Below, piece by piece: positions 1 to 14,100 of a DNA stretch of 64,000 nucleotides. Source of the stretch: Bryopsis sp. KO-2023 (taxonomy: Eukaryota > Chlorophyta > Ulvophyceae > Bryopsidales > Bryopsidaceae); contig BSYQ01000001.1 in assembly GCA_030272585.1 (NCBI GenBank), positions 3,348,001-3,412,000 of the forward strand. The letters run 5' to 3'. The notes beneath the pieces were generated by a model. That model did no database searches and was not told the DNA's origin. It worked only from the letters and a program-made list of their open reading frames with translations. Every line of letters begins with the position of its first letter. The stretch's first letter is position 1. The position numbers and the translations under genes were made by a program.

Positions 1-2544
1 TGATCTCGAACTTGAAAGATTGCAGAGTCTCCATCCATCTTGCCTGCCTCTGCGACAGGTGAGGCTGAGTATGCAAAAACTTGAGGGGTGCATGATCGGT
101 GTGCACCACAAACTCCTGTGCATCCAAATAGTGTCTCCAGACCTTCAGAGCATGCACAACTGCTAGCAGCTCCTTTTCATGAGTAGCATAGTTGAGTTCT
201 GCAGGTTGCAGCTTCCTGCTTTCAAATGCAACTGGCTGCTGACCCTGTCCCTTGTCCTGAGTTAGGACTGCTCCTATTGCATAGTCCGAAGCATCGGTAG
301 TGACTTCAAACTTCAGACTTGGGTCAGGCACCAATAGTACTGGTGCAGACATCAATGCCTCCTTGATTTCCTGCATGGCTGCAGCTTCTGTCTCAGTCCA
401 TTTCCACTCTGCATCCTTTTTGAGTAATGCAGTCAAAGGCTTGGCTCTGGCAGAGAAGTCCTTTATGAACCTCCTGTAGTAGTTTGCCAATCCCAGAAAG
501 GACCTGAGATCCTTCACTGATGTCAAGGGTGGCCAATCTCTGATAACCTGCACCTTGCTCTGCAACACCTGTACTCCTGCAGCACTTAACTCATGCCCCA
601 GAAACTCAACTTGATCTCTGCAGATCTCACACTTTGAAGCTGATGCATATAACTTTTGTTCCCTCAACCTCTGCATCACTTTCCGCAAATGAACTTTGTG
701 TTCTGCCCAATCTTTGCTAAAAATCAAAATATCATCCAAGTAAACGATGCAAAAGACGTCCAGAAAATCATGCAGCACATGATTCATTGTGTTCATAAAA
801 GTGGCAGGGGCATTCGTCAGCCCAAAAGGAAGAACAACATACTCATAAAGGCCATACCTGGTGCGGAAGGCCGTTTTCTCACAATCTGCAGGATCCAACC
901 GCACCTGATGGTAGCCTGAGCAGAGGTCAATCTTGCTGAAGCAGCGTGCTCCCTGAATCTGATCCAGCAACTCCTCTATCCTTGGGATAGGATACCTATT
1001 TTTCACCGTTAGTTTGTTAAGTGCCCGAAAATCCACACACATCCTAAGTTTCCCATTTTTCTTAGGAACAAACAAAACCGGCGAACCCCACGGAGACTTG
1101 CTAGGTCTGATAAATCCCTGCTTCAGCAGCTCTGCTAACTGCTTTTTCAGTTCTTCTCTTTCTGCAAAACTGGCCCTATAAAGCCCCTTTTTTACTGGTT
1201 CTGCACCTTCCACCAACTCAATCTTATGATTCACACCCCTGTCAGGAGGTAACTCCTGCGGCAGTTCCTCTTTAAACAAATCCTGAAACTCCTTTCTGAT
1301 CTGTTTTTCTAACTCAGCTGCCTCTTTTCCTTCCTCTGACAAGGTTTCTGCAACACTGCCTTTTACTGCATCAGTACTTTCCACATTATTAATCAAATGT
1401 TCCTCCTGAACTTCCCGAAGATTTACCAAATACATCGGCATACCCTTGCGGGCTGCCCGAGCAAACTCTTTGGCGGACATCATATCCAAATCTTCAGTAC
1501 TGCAATCCTCTACTCTACCAGTCTGCATTCTGAGTTTGACTACTCCCTGAGGTGTCTGCAAAACCAATTTCTTCTTCTGCCAATCTATCATAGGGTTGTG
1601 TTTACTCAGCCAAGACATACCTAACACCAGATCATACCTGCCTAGTGTCACTGCATACATCTTTTCCTCTGAAACAAACCTCCCCATCTTGACACTGGCC
1701 TGCAGTTCTTTTTCTACCTTCTCTGAAGTCTTGCCATCTGCTAACTGCACTTCAGTAACCACCTCAAAAGTCTTTGCCTGAATGTCATTTTCTAGCAACC
1801 AATCTTTCGAAACAAAATTGTCGGTTGCACCACTATCTAACAAAATTCTTGCAAAACAACCTGCCACAGCCCCTGTGGTCTTCAACAAATCTTGAGTCCC
1901 CCCTTGGACTCCTCTCAACTTCACAACTGGGGGTTCACTTGAACAAACATTCTTAAGGGAATCTGCACTAAGTTTCCCCTGCTCAAGCTCCTCTCTCACT
2001 GAAAAAGCTGATGTGTCTGCCCTCAGATCAACATCAGTACCTTTACACTCAATAACATTGTGCAGCTCAGGTTCAGGTGGGGCCCCACCTAATCCTGCAC
2101 TGCCTGACATCACCTGCAGGCTGGGTGTGGCTTCACTTGGCTCATCACCTCCTGCCTCAGAGACCAGAGTGGTTGTGGCTTCACTCAGCCCACAACCCTC
2201 CTTCGTTGTCTCTATATCCTTCACCAAACATTCTGCAAATGTGGCTACACAAGGCCCTCCACCTGCAAAATTCAACACTGACACTGCAGGATCCCCTTCA
2301 GGTATGGCTACACATGGCTCTGTACCTGCAAGGTTCTCCATCATTTTCTTCTTCTTCTTCTTCTTCTTCTCCTTGGCTGAGGCTACACATGGCTCTCCAA
2401 CCTTGGAGTTCTGATTTGAAATTCCTGCTACCCCCCAATTGGTAGCCTCTCTGTGTGGTGGGCTGCACCGGCCTTCCCACACTCCACTTCTATCCTCCTC
2501 CGCCAGGATTTCCCGGCCAGCAGTCTCTCCAGACTCTGGCCTCC

Positions 2545-3726
2545 TCAGTTTTCCTGACAGTCTGCAGCAAAATGTCCTTTCTTGCCGCAGTTGTAACAAA
2601 CAACATTCGCTGCAGAGTGACCTGCATCCATTCTGCTCCTTCTGGCAGAGATACTCTCTCCAGATCTTCTGTTCTGCCTCTGTCTGCGAGGACTACCACT
2701 GCGTCCTCTGCTTTTACTGCGACTGTCGCTTCGGTTTCTACCAACATCAAAACCCACGCGGTTACGCTGGAGGCCATCAACCTCCATGCGGTCCCCTAAT
2801 TGTGGTGTATATTGGTGTGGTGTATACCTATCACGATCTGCGTCAGTTCTGCCACGACTAGCACTGCGACCTCGACTCTGCGATCTTCCTCTGCTGTAGG
2901 ATCGGCCTCTGCTGTAAGATCGGCCTCTGCTCTTTGATCTGTCTCTGCGTGATCCTTCACGCCTGCCTCTGGGATTGTGACCTCTGCGTCCCTCTCTGCG
3001 GTACGCCTCAAGTGGACCTTCCCAAGTGGCGGCGAGTGCTATCGCACGCTCCAGATCTGCAGGATCTTCCATTTCAACCTTAGTTCGCAGGCGGTCATTC
3101 AGGCCCTCTACAAAACGAAACAGCTGCTCTCCAGCGTTGCTGTCATTGATCTGCAGCATAAGTCTTCTGAACTGATGCACATACTCAGCAACAGTAGATC
3201 GTCCCTGCCTCAGACGAGACCATTCCCGCCTGAAGTCTTTGTTCTCATTCGTTTTACCAAACTGCTGTCTGAGTGCTGTCACCAAAGCTGGAACGTCCTG
3301 TGGCAGATTCAGCTGTCCTGCCATCGCAGCTTCATACCGACCTCTCCACCAAGTGCCTGCTGCTCCTCTCAAGCATCCTGCAGCCACTAATACCTGCTGT
3401 TCCCTGTCCCTGGTTGCAGTAACATCAAAGTATGTCTGCAACTGGACTTGCCACTCATTGAGGGGAACATCATGTGGATCACCATACCACATGTCAGGGC
3501 CTTTCGCCCTAGCTCTGCCCAGAGCTGCGGGAGGTTGCTGCTGTGCCATCCTGTTGTGCACTGCGTTCCGAACTGCGTCGTCCATCTGCACGTTCACGTT
3601 CGCTGCTACGTGTCTCAGGTGCTGGACCTCTTCCTGCATGTCCAAGATCATCTGCCTCAATCCCTGCACGTCGAAGGGATCTGGGGCTGGCATTCCTATC
3701 TGCGGTTGCTCGTCCTGTTCGGCCAT
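2545..3726 (-). CDS. gag of Gypsy element D
   Basis: An open frame of 393 codons. The middle third resembles the retrotransposon gag capsid domain (tryptophan-rich segment, then a YVHQFRRL-like stretch). It is followed by a long Arg/Ser/Gly-rich basic region and a single CCHC zinc knuckle ([14 protein letters not shown]) near the C terminus, which binds RNA in this family. The reading frame is part of a mobile-element fossil, not a host gene. Confidence 0.85.
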   Translation of the reverse strand: MAEQDEQPQIGMPAPDPFDVQGLRQMILDMQEEVQHLRHVAANVNVQMDDAVRNAVHNRMAQQQPPAALGRARAKGPDMWYGDPHDVPLNEWQVQLQTYFDVTATRDREQQVLVAAGCLRGAAGTWWRGRYEAAMAGQLNLPQDVPALVTALRQQFGKTNENKDFRREWSRLRQGRSTVAEYVHQFRRLMLQINDSNAGEQLFRFVEGLNDRLRTKVEMEDPADLERAIALAATWEGPLEAYRREGRRGHNPRGRREGSRRDRSKSRGRSYSRGRSYSRGRSQSRGRSASRGRTDADRDRYTPHQYTPQLGDRMEVDGLQRNRVGFDVGRNRSDSRSKSRGRSGSPRRQRQNRRSGESISARRSRMDAGHSAANVVCYNCGKKGHFAADCQEN

Positions 3727-4320
3727 CTCTGCGCTGCTCTCTGCGTTCTCTTTCCTGCTGTCCTCTCAAGCGATTCCTGTATATATTGCAGTTGGGATCA
3801 GTACACTCTGTGTATCTGAAGTACCCTGGACCCTGTTCTGCTCTGCGGTGACCGTGAGGGGGTGCTCTCAGAGCGCCTGGTTCCAACACTGCCAAAGGGT
3901 GTCTGACAGGTCCAAGTATATGTACAGGCTGAGCAAAACGAAGAGGAGAGGGTAAACGAACCACTGTATCAGGAAAACGCAGTGTGTGTGGCAGCACCCC
4001 TTCTGGGTGGTTCTCTGCTGAGTCCTCTGAATGAATACTCGTCTCAGAGTCAGAAACCACTTCAATAACTCTGTCACTACCACCAAAAGGTCTGCCGAAA
4101 CTCATACAACCAAAACTCGACCAAGCAACAGCTGCGCCTGTAACTTTTCAAGTCTGCTTCCCTGAACAGCGCAAAAACTGCGTCTGTGTGCTGCGCCTGT
4201 GCGCTGCTTCTGTGTGCTGCTCACAGCACTCTCCAGTTCTATCTCTCCCAAGGCTGTGGGGCCTTCCAAGGTCCTCCAGCGACCCTGCACAGTCTTGCTG
4301 CGCCCCTGCTCCGAAACCAA

Positions 4321-4793
4321 TGTAGTGAATCCGCCTGCAGACCGCTATTGTGGGCTGCTGGCTGTGAACTGCAAGCCTGAAACGGCTTGGAGGGAAAGAA
4401 TAGACGACTTGGAAGCGAGACAAAGGGAGTTCAATCCCAAAGTAAGGTTACAAGAACGTTCAAACCCCAAGAACTTATAGAATACCCTAGCAGCCTTGAT
4501 CCTAACTGATCATAGGCTGTAACATCAGTCTGCATCAATGCTGCAAAGCATCAAACCTTGCAGTCCTTTCAATCAGAGCCCAGCTCAGCCCCACGGCCAT
4601 TCCTGTGGTGCTGAGCGACCTTCTAGAACATTCTAGCTGCCAGCTCAGTAGTCCACGTACTACTTCACTGCCAGCACACCCTGACTGACTGTACGCTGCC
4701 TCAGGGCAGCCAGCCTCCTACTTAAAGTACTGCAGGACTGTCAGCAAGCCTGCTGACGTACTGCAGGGCTGTCAGAAACCCTGATTCGCTACA
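4321..4793 (-). repeat. 5' LTR of element D
   Basis: 473 bp bounded by TGTAGC and CTACA ends in element orientation. It is immediately followed, inside the element, by TGGTTTCGGAGC (4319-4308), a primer-binding-site-like sequence. The right-hand flank begins CATTG, which would be the target duplication if the far end of the element carries the same five bases. Confidence 0.8.
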
Positions 4794-6830
4794 CATTGGA
4801 ACGATCTTGATATGACTGGAAAGTATAGGAAAGATGAATTCAGTGAGGTTATTTAGGAAGTGAAGGGACTGGTCATTGTGTCGTTTATTTTGCTTACTTT
4901 CTGTAAAGCGTTCTTTGGCGGCCGTTTCACCACTCGGTATCGCTGTTGCGAACGAGTGTATTCAACAATAGTTTGAAATGGTTTGGTGAAATGTTAATGT
5001 TGAATGCATAAATTCCAACTGCTGAAAACAGAGTGTATGAAAGGAAAACAATCCAATGGGCTCAGGAACTACTGTACAATACAACCCAAAGTGATTGTTT
5101 TTTTTCCTTGCCCAAGAAAAACAATTTGAAATGTTTTTTCCCCCTTGTCCTTTGAAAAAACAATAACGATTTACTACTAGACAGGGCATGATCAGTTTTT
5201 AACATTTCATGATCATTTCATTAACAGGAATGAACAGTATAGGCTCCTCCTCCACAACGAAACAGCCTGACACATCACTGGTATGAAGAATCACCTTCAA
5301 ACAAAGCAACATCAAATGCCCTTCATATGCAGTCGATGAAACTCTCCTGCACAACTTCAAAAGCCACCGTCTGACTCTACACTCGCTGGCAAAAAGAAAA
5401 AACGGAGGGGTAGTCAAATCTATTCTCATTCAGGAATGGGTTGGGAATTCCTCTTTTGTGGTTATGCAAAAGAAGCAGGAATTGTTTGTCGTTATCGATG
5501 TCTGAAATTTCTAGGGGAATTTCTTCTGCAAATCCGTTGCCAACCTAACTTCAATCAAAGGGGCTTACCACTAATTTTGCAGAATCTCTTATGGCGAACC
5601 CCACATGCAAGAATCGATGCTGTGATGCGCCGAGGTCCCAGTGGTTTTGAATTTTCAGGGAGCCTCTGTGCAGAAATTTTGCTTGTGTTGCACAGTCCCC
5701 TTTTTCAAAATTAGTTCTTTAGATGTTGAAGCTTTTTGTTTCAGAAACCAAAACCCCCAACCCCACACAAAATAAAACAATAGAAAAAAGCCCCCATCCC
5801 CCCACGAACCAATAAAAGAAGCAGTATCCACACCGTTTTTGTCACTGTTAACATATTTGGTTGACACCACATCAACTCTCATAATCGAAAGTAGAACTGC
5901 AGTTCTTTTTTACCCCCCAAACAGCAATAGTTACACACAATGATCATTCCATGGGCATCTACAAAACTGTTCCATGCGATAAGCAAACAGCCCCCCAAAT
6001 TTTCTCTTGTTTTTTTTTTTCAAAGTTTTCCCTTGTTTTTTTTCCTTTCCCTTGAGCAAAATCCCAAGCTGAACATCATGGAATGAACAAAACTATGATG
6101 TCGGAGCAGAAAATCATCAGTCGAATGATAATGGTCTCTTTCCCCCAGTCAAAATAAAGAACAAAAAAACCCCAACTGGCATTTTTCCTCTTGCACAGCA
6201 GCTTTTTCCCTACGATAGCCCCTCGTTGACAAACCACAATCTCTATATTGGCAAAACCCTGCATATATATGTATGTGAAGAAAAAAACAAAGAGAGAGAG
6301 AAACAAAAAGGGAAGGGAAAAAAAACACAAAAAACACTTGTGGTCCTATACACACAGAATTTCATCCACCAGTTTCTTTCTACACAGCCCCAGCATTCAC
6401 AGCCAGACTTTTTTTTCTTGTTTTCTTTTTCTTTCCCCCTTGGCCTTTTTTTTTGTCTTTATTCCTGAAGCATCGCTCCGCTGGCGTTACTTTCCACAAC
6501 ACCCCCCGCCCAATAAAACCCTTCCAAAACCAAAACAAAAAAACAAAATAAAAGACACCTTCTTCGAAGGAGAAACGGAAAACAGTTCACCAATGCTTCC
6601 CCATATACAGCCTCCCCCCCAAACCCACCCCCCCAAAATCTTTTGTTCTCTTTCTTTTCTGTTTTTTCCCCCTAACCCCCGTTGTCTCTAAGAAGAATTC
6701 CGTTTGAAAGTGCGGGGTGCGCCACCATACATAAAAATGGCATCCATTTTTTTTTTCGTTTTCAAGTTTCGCTCAGGCTTCAGAGCGAACATCAGCCAAA
6801 GGTTTGAACAGGTAGGATGTCATGTGGCCC
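4794..6830. other. Intergenic, low-complexity DNA
   Basis: No open frame here shows a recognisable domain or splice-supported structure. The sequence is rich in homopurine/homopyrimidine runs (for example T and C tracts around 5990-6060, 6400-6450 and 6600-6680; A/G tracts around 6280-6340). It could be a long 3' untranslated region of the doubtful minus-strand gene to its right, or plain intergenic DNA. Confidence 0.5.
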
Positions 6831-7651
6831 CTACTGCTGTGGCTCCGCCTGAAAGTGGCCCCCCCCTCCGTCAAAGTCCGTTGATGTCTCCTGTAAATCG
6901 AGCCGCTCATCGAACTCATGGGGCCTCGCACGCTTTTGGGTGGAGGAGCGCTGACACTCCTAGCATCAGGTGGCTGGTAGGTGGAACCCTGAAGTTGCTA
7001 AACAGACGTGAGTGATATTATGACCCTGACTAAAAATGCCTTCCTATCGGCTAATAAATCTAATAATTCACTAAAAATTTTAATTGTTCTATTACATTCA
7101 CTGGGGAACTCCCCACAGCTCCAAAGGCACAGCAGGTAGCGACTAAACCACCCAGAATTCTAGAGGTTGGTTGCAATTGTTTCAGGGATTTCAGGAGAGA
7201 ATCAATGGCATGCTGACTAAACTGATTAAACTTGGAAAGTCAAAAAGGCTGGCTTAACTGGGTGGAGCTCTGGGGCTGTATCATACCTGTGTGAAACTGT
7301 CTCCCTTCCTTCCAAAATCGATTGTTGGGTTTACAGATGCTGAACACACACAAAACAGAGCCAGTCAACAATCACATCAGCACCAAATAGGTGAAAAAAA
7401 TATATTTAGCGTTCGACTCTCAGTATCCACTGCAGCGGATTTAAAAACCGTCGCGTCGAAAAGACTTGATTCCGCTCGCTCTCACCTTGAAACCGTTTAA
7501 CGGCGATTGCAAGCGTCCCAAGCACCTTGAACTTGTTCGGTTGAGTTCCGTCCGACGTATCTCCAGCGCCTGTCATCGCTGCGGTCGTACTCGACTCTTG
7601 CTCGGTTCGAGTCGAAAGCCCGAGCCCAATCAAAAGCTGTCGCATACACAT
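6831..7651 (-). CDS. Possible small minus-strand gene (two candidate exons)
   Basis: Not recognised. The upstream candidate exon (7651-7486) opens with ATG and ends at a strong-looking donor (CAAG followed by GTGAGA). A downstream candidate terminal exon (6959-6831) follows an AG and reads as an acidic, hydrophilic tail containing RPHEFDERLDLQETSTDFDG and a stop. The phases of these two exons do not match directly, so either another exon lies between them or one is not real. If genuine, the gene is divergent from GCN1, with about 540 bp between the two start codons. Confidence 0.22.
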
Positions 7652-8187
7652 GTTTTCGAGCGTTGGAGAGCAGGGACGTCGCCAGTCAACTTCACGTGCT
7701 GTTTTTTTGCTGTGGGGTATCTTGATACGGTCTGACGCCTCCGTTGGCTAAACCAAAGAGCAACGATTTTGAAGAGATATGACAGCGTCGCGGTTCCCAA
7801 CCGCATCAAAAGTAAATGAAGGAACGGGGTGGCTTCTTGAGGTGACATGTACGACAAGTAGAACATCGCCGTTTTATTTTAAGAAAAACCTGACGCCGTT
7901 TCGGTTCAAAAAAAACATGACGGCCAGCACAAAAGCTGTGGGTTGCTTCCAGGCTTCACGAAAAGAATTCTACTCACTTTCCGGAATAGAGTGTGTCCTC
8001 AAGTAAAACGTCATGGAAATGGTTTTTGTGGATGAAACCCACAGGCCTGGGCCTTGTCGATTATATCGATTCGCCTTGTCGACATGCGCTGTTGATCTTT
8101 GGCAATTAACGCTCACGTAATCGACCAGAAACTGGAACAACAGCTGCATGGCTTTGGCAGGCTGAATCGTATTCCAAATACCTTACA

Positions 8188-11100
8188 ATGGCAGAAGAAT
8201 CTGGCTGCCCGGTCCTGCTGGAGGCGGAAAAGAACCTGTGGAAAACGGGAAAATACCGCGAACAGTTGTGGTCGACGAGCCTATCGGGCTTCGTCCGAGA
8301 TCAAGGTGCGCCTCCCCAACCGTTCAAAGTTTGACTTTCAATCACTCCCCCACGTTTCCTTTGTCGCTCTCGCCGCGTTTTCCGAAAAGATGATTTCCGC
8401 GAGGTGGGGCGCTCCAAACGCTTCCAGCTGTGTAAGAAAGTCTCTTTCTCGTTTCGTGACCTTGCCTTTTTCGAATCTTTTGCAGAAACGCTTCAAGCGA
8501 ATGCGCTAGACTTCGGCGTTCTCGTCTTCAAGAGTTTGCCGCACTTCAGCTATATTGGGTCCAAGAAAGTCGTGGACAAAGTTTTGGTGCTGGCGCTCGA
8601 AGACGACGCGTTTTTGAAAACTTTTGCCGGGTTGCTGGTGAAGTATGGGGGAACATACCACACATCTGGCGACTGCGCTCGAATCGCGAGGTGGATCTAC
8701 CTTGTGCTGGATAAACTGGACGTCTCGGGGGCGGCGAAGGCAGTTTCGAAACTCTTGGAGATTCTGGGGCGAAATTTGGATATTTCATTGAAGACGAACG
8801 TGTGGAAGGTGGTGTCCAAAGGGTTCAACCGGGTAGTACGGGGAAAAAATCTGCTGGAGCAGGTGCTGTCCGTCGTGAAGGCGACTGGATCTCCTGGGCT
8901 GGCGAGGGCATTGGTGGACTATGGATTGTCGGATGTGGAGGCTTTTGCGCAAATTCGGCCTGTTGTGGTGGGCGTCTATTGCGACAAGATACTCGGCTCT
9001 AAAACTCGACCTTCCAACAAAACGCTGTGGGCGTATTCATCATTGCTCGGCGCTCTGACACACGAGGAGTTCGAAGGCACCGTGAAACCCGCAGCGAGTC
9101 GCTGTGTCAGGCGAAGCACCGAGTCCGTGCTCCCGATATTGTCGGTGCTTTTCGCGGACGTCAATCTTGACATGAGTCGTCACTCGAAGGATTTGTTGAC
9201 GCTTTTGTTGCCCTTCGTCAGACACACGAAAGAAACCTATAGGGAAAGCGCCGTGGGGGCGTTGCATAACCTCGCGCGTCAACTGAGCGACGTCGACGTC
9301 TTGTCGGAGTTGGTGGATAGTGTCCATGCGCTGCTGGGGGGAAAAGCGGAGGGAAAGATAAAGAACGTGTACGAGAGGGCGAATCTTGCCAACGCGCTTG
9401 GGGCGTTGTCGGTAGGAGGCGGGAAAGGAGCCGCGGCTAAGGCGCTGGCAGAAAAAACGGTGGACTTCTGTTGCTCGTTCTACGGGAGCGAAGGTGACGA
9501 CTTTGAGACTGACTGAGGAAAATACAACGATCAACTCCCAAAGTACTGTTGTTGTTTTTTTGCTGATTGGTGTTCACCAATGAATTCAGTGCAGCTAAAT
9601 GTGGATGATTTTTTTTGCTGCAGTGAATGAGGAGGTGAAGCTCAGCGTTCTGGATGCCTGTGGAAAGTGGATGGCAAAATGCGGAACAATTCCAGATAGC
9701 GGACTCAAAATGATCAGTAAAGGGCTGACTGAGAAGGATTCGCTCAGGCGGGGCCAACTCCAGGCATTGCTGGCTGCTTTAGAGAATGCAGATCTGCGTG
9801 CACAGGTAACATCTTCATGCTCATAATTCAATTGTAACGACGAACGTAGCGTACATGTCAATCTTTTGTTGAAATAATGCTGAAAATCAGAGAATGGCCT
9901 GTTCATTGCAAGCTTTGAGGCTGGATGATGCCAGCCACCCAACAGGGGCAACTGTGTGCCAAAACATGAATCGGAGAGAAAAATGTTTCCCGATAAATGC
10001 TAATCATGGCCTCTAGAGCTTGTTTAATCTTTTCAGTTTGACCCAGTACGGTTCAAAAAAGGACTTCTGGTCGCTTGAAAATCAGCTCAATTGTTTCTAA
10101 GATGCAGCGAGAGAAATACGAAACACCGTATGTTGCATGTGGCTCCAGGCAGGATCTATTGCAGCTGCACTCGTAAAGGTCATAAAATCCGGGATGGCCA
10201 AAGTGACTCAGCGGGTGGATGGAGTTCAATCTTTTCTGGCTGCTGCCTGGATTGCAGCAGCGGACCACAGTGCAGGTAGACCAAAAAGTTCCTTGAATCA
10301 GCTCCTTTCAGTGGTGCTCGTGAAAATATGTAGATAAATTGTCTATGATATTTTGGCATCTTCCTGAAACCGTTCCCTGCTAGGAGAGTCGATCTCCGGA
10401 TGTCAAGTTTTTTTGGCATACTGTTTTGCAGATGAAGTGCTGTTGAACGAGAAGGTGTGGGAAACAGCTTTGGCTGAAGGCAGCCCTCTGTTTTCCGATG
10501 TGTCGGCGGCAAAATTATCTCCTGAAGAGGCGAGTCAGCTGGCGAAACTCACACAAAGCATGCTATCATCGCACTTGGACAAGCTGGAGAAGTTTGAAGG
10601 TAGTGTAGCTATATTGATGTTCAAAACTTCAAAAAAAAATTGCCATTTTTTTTTTTGGAGGGACCCAGTAAGCAAACGAATGGCTCTCTTTCGTCCTGAC
10701 AAAAAAAAAGAAGGGGACTTTGAGAAAGGAAGAGGGTTTTGATTGAAGCTAATGTTTTTGATGTAGCTGTGTTTTTCAGGGAGTGCTGAGATGGTGTGCA
10801 AGACGTTGGCGCTGCTAATGCTCCATCATTCGAATTCCACACGCCAGACTGCTTTCAGTGCTGTTTCGCGATGTCTCGGAGCCTCCCCCGCACTGGCTAC
10901 AACTCTCCTCGATGCCTTGAGGTTCTGGCTTCAACAGGGAAAAGGGGCCCCTGTCCTGGAGGTGAACAAAATCAGTCCATGGGGGTCTTCTCGATTTTTT
11001 TTTATATTTTGTCGAAGAATCTTGCTGAGAACTTCCGCTGATAAGAATAGTGTATATCTTTGACGTGCACTTGACACATGATCAGCCATCGAGGCAAAAA

Positions 11101-14100
11101 TAGGCGAAAAAAAAGTGCTAACTTGAATGGAATGCGATGCAGGCTGCTGGTGATGTGGATGGACCAATGTCAGCTGCGCTGTTATCCAGCAGATTTTCGG
11201 ATGCTGTTATGCATGCGATTCCTTTCGTGCTGGATGGGTATGTGGACATCGCAGCGAAAGTGTTGTTGAGGGCACACCATCCGTCAGTCATGGCACATCG
11301 ATCCAGGACCTGGGGGTTGATAAAACAACGCCACAAGGATGTGTGTGAAGTTTTGTCAGGTGAGTGTGTGTGTGTGTGGAGGCGCCAATAAAAGCCGCAT
11401 GTCATGAAAATCTCTATGTATTATAAAACATGGCAATACTGCACTGATGTTTCGATGGGGCAGCGTTGAATTCGAGGGAGGTGAGGGTTGTTTTCTACGT
11501 GGTGCAGGGTATGGAGGGAAAGTTTCGAGTGTTTTGTGTGGTGAGGAGGGTTTGGCAAGTAGCGATCCTGACGAGGTGCAGGGAGCGATGTCGGCCATAT
11601 CGAGCATCATGCATGATATGCCTGGGGTAATTTTCACTCCCTTGCTATCTGCCCTCGATACTGCACTGCTGAAGCCGAACTGGTGGGTATTGTTCATATG
11701 GAGGGAAAGAGAAGGGGGGGGAAACAACCAATTTCTTCAACTCGCCATGCAGACCAACCCTCGATTTTCTCAACAGATGGGAAGTGTTATGTTGAAATGG
11801 CTGTATATGTGAGGAGGTGTTGTGGGGTTCCTAGCGGCGAATCTGGCTTTGGGTTTTTTGGCTCAGTGGACGAGTTTCTTAGTTTAATTTGCCCTTGTTG
11901 TTGCCAGGGAGCAGCACAACACCCTTTCTGAAAAAGACTTGGCGATTCTCAACACTCCCGAAGGCATGCTGTCGACAGAAGTGCACAACATGGTGATGGA
12001 GCTTCCTGATCTGGGGGAAAAGAAGAAAAAGAACGAAAAGAAGCCGAAGGGCAGATTCAGAGTGAGCAGCACTCCGATCATTGTTGTGCGCCAATTATGG
12101 GGAATATGACTTCCTTGGATGGTCGGTGGAAATCAGCTTTAGCCTGGATGTGGAGGAATCGTGTAGTATTTTGACTTGCCTGTGTGTGTACAGTCGGACA
12201 AGGTGCCTTTCGGTGGGCAAGACGATAGCAGCGACGATGAGCCTGCAAAACCAGTGGCAAGACCGTCTGTTAGGCCTTCCCAGGCTCAGGCCAACGGGAG
12301 TGCTGGTAAAGGAAGAGGAGGTCGTGGTGGTGGGAAATCCGGCGCCAAAGATGGGTCGGAGCGTCAAGCTGAAATGCTTCAGAGGCAGCTCGAAGAAGAA
12401 AGCAATGTACTGAATTTATGGGCTAGTCAAGCCCATTCTTATCTGCATGTGTTTTTCATGAAGTTTTTGGACAAAGAAAATGTTGGCATGGATGTCAGAA
12501 AATGAAAAGTCAGGGGCGAAACTGTCGCTGTGCTTTGTTTTTTTTACATTTCCAATGTATGTCTGACACAGCAGTGTGTCTGTCTCAGACAAGGATCTGG
12601 GTCAAAGAAATTCAACGAAAGTTGAGCGTTGGCCTCCATGCAATCGGTGCCATGGTGAAAGGCAATAAGCGTTTCTGTTCTGAAAGCCTGGATGAGCTGG
12701 ACACAATGATGCCACTGCTGACGTCGCCGCTAGTGGGTATGATCAGTATTTCTGACCAGGCTTTTCAATAAATCCACCAAAAGGAGTAGATCATCTCGCT
12801 TTCTGGAGCAACAGAACAATTCAGAGCAACAGGATTACTCATAGAAACTTGTTGATTCAGGTGAGGGTGCGGCCTTCGATTATGCGGTTGCTTTGGCGAG
12901 TTGCTTGCCTGATAAGCTGGGAGCATCCTGTCTTTCGGTCGCTTGTGCCCTGAGACTGATAATGATTTCTGATGAGGGCAAAGCCCAAATGACATCCAAG
13001 GACCTTCTGGAGCACCCCACCTTGAAAACCACTTTGGAGGCAATGGTCGCAGTGACAAAGAGGAAAATTCCTCTCCCAGGTAGCCAATACGTCTCGAAAA
13101 CCGATGCTAATGATCTCTTCTAAGAAAAAAAGGACTGATAATGAGTCATGTGCAAGTGGATGGCATTAGGGATGGTGTTGATTGGTTTCCTGACGTGTAT
13201 TTTGTGTGTTGCAAAATGCAGCCCCGGCTTATTTCTTGTGCTTTCCGGTGTTGAGGGCTATTCTGAGCGTCTCGACACTTTCCCCATTGCACGACGATGC
13301 CCTGAAACTACTGTCTTTGCATGTCACCCCTGGCGAACGCCTTCCCAGGGAAGACTCATTCAAGCTCCTGTACCACATTCTTGCCAATATTCCAACATAC
13401 AGGTCAGTGTGCAGCTCCAGAAATGAAACCCAATTCTGTGGGAAAGTTTCACACTTGACACAACCAGTCCGTGGGCTTTTAAAGGAGAAAAGAAAAAGAA
13501 AAACAAGAGAAAGATAATCATGTGGGGGGAAGGGGGTTGAGGAGTGGCATGCAGTTTTTGTCAGCAGGAAGATAAGTTTCTTGAAATGTGTGGATTGACA
13601 GAAATGATGTGCTACCGAGTTTGGTGTCATTGTGTGCTGGTGTCATCGATACCGAAATCCTGTCGGCTCTCCAAGGAGTGGTAGCTGCGAATCCCCTGGT
13701 TAGAGGCGCAGCTCTACATGCCCTGCCCTCTGTACCCGCCTTTGCAACAGGTGATCCTTGCGCTCCAATACATACTGAAAAAGCCAGACCCTTTTCTCTC
13801 TCCCCTAGGCTCAAATCTGGTGTCTCTGTTCATGTATGTGTGGAGAGGGATTTTTAATCGACAGGGGTGTTTTCCAGGTTTCTGCCCTGAAGAGGATGAA
13901 ATCATCGCCATTCTCATGATCGCTTTGCACGATCCAAACGAGGAGAATCAGGATGCTGCCGGAACGCTGTGGGACATGTCAGGGGCATCAGTTCCGGAGA
14001 GCTTTGTGACCGCGATTTTCCCCTATCTCTCTTTGCCCCATGCAGACATTCGACAGGCAGCCACAGATGCTCTGGTCGAAGGGCTGGAGACTTTCCCGGA

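Larger units (their letters stand above)
1..4793 (-). mobile_element. Ty3/Gypsy LTR retrotransposon D (5' part; runs off the left edge)
   Basis: Read on the minus strand, the order is 5' LTR (4793-4321), primer-binding site (4319-4308), a leader, gag (3726-2545), then pol with an aspartic protease (DSGA motif near 1790-1850), reverse transcriptase (YLDDI-type active site near 710-750) and the start of RNase H at the window edge. The order protease, RT, RNase H is that of the Ty3/Gypsy group; integrase and the 3' LTR would lie to the left of base 1. The leader also holds an open frame of about 198 codons (4105-3509) rich in charged residues that overlaps the start of gag; whether it is used is unknown. 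A GAA/CTT triplet run near 2350 encodes a Glu-rich linker between gag and protease. With only one LTR in view the age cannot be estimated, and integrity was not judged. Confidence 0.92.

Noticed and set aside
6226-6691. Lys/Pro/Phe-rich open frames in the low-complexity region left of GCN1
   Set aside because: They follow homopolymer tracts and resemble no protein family.
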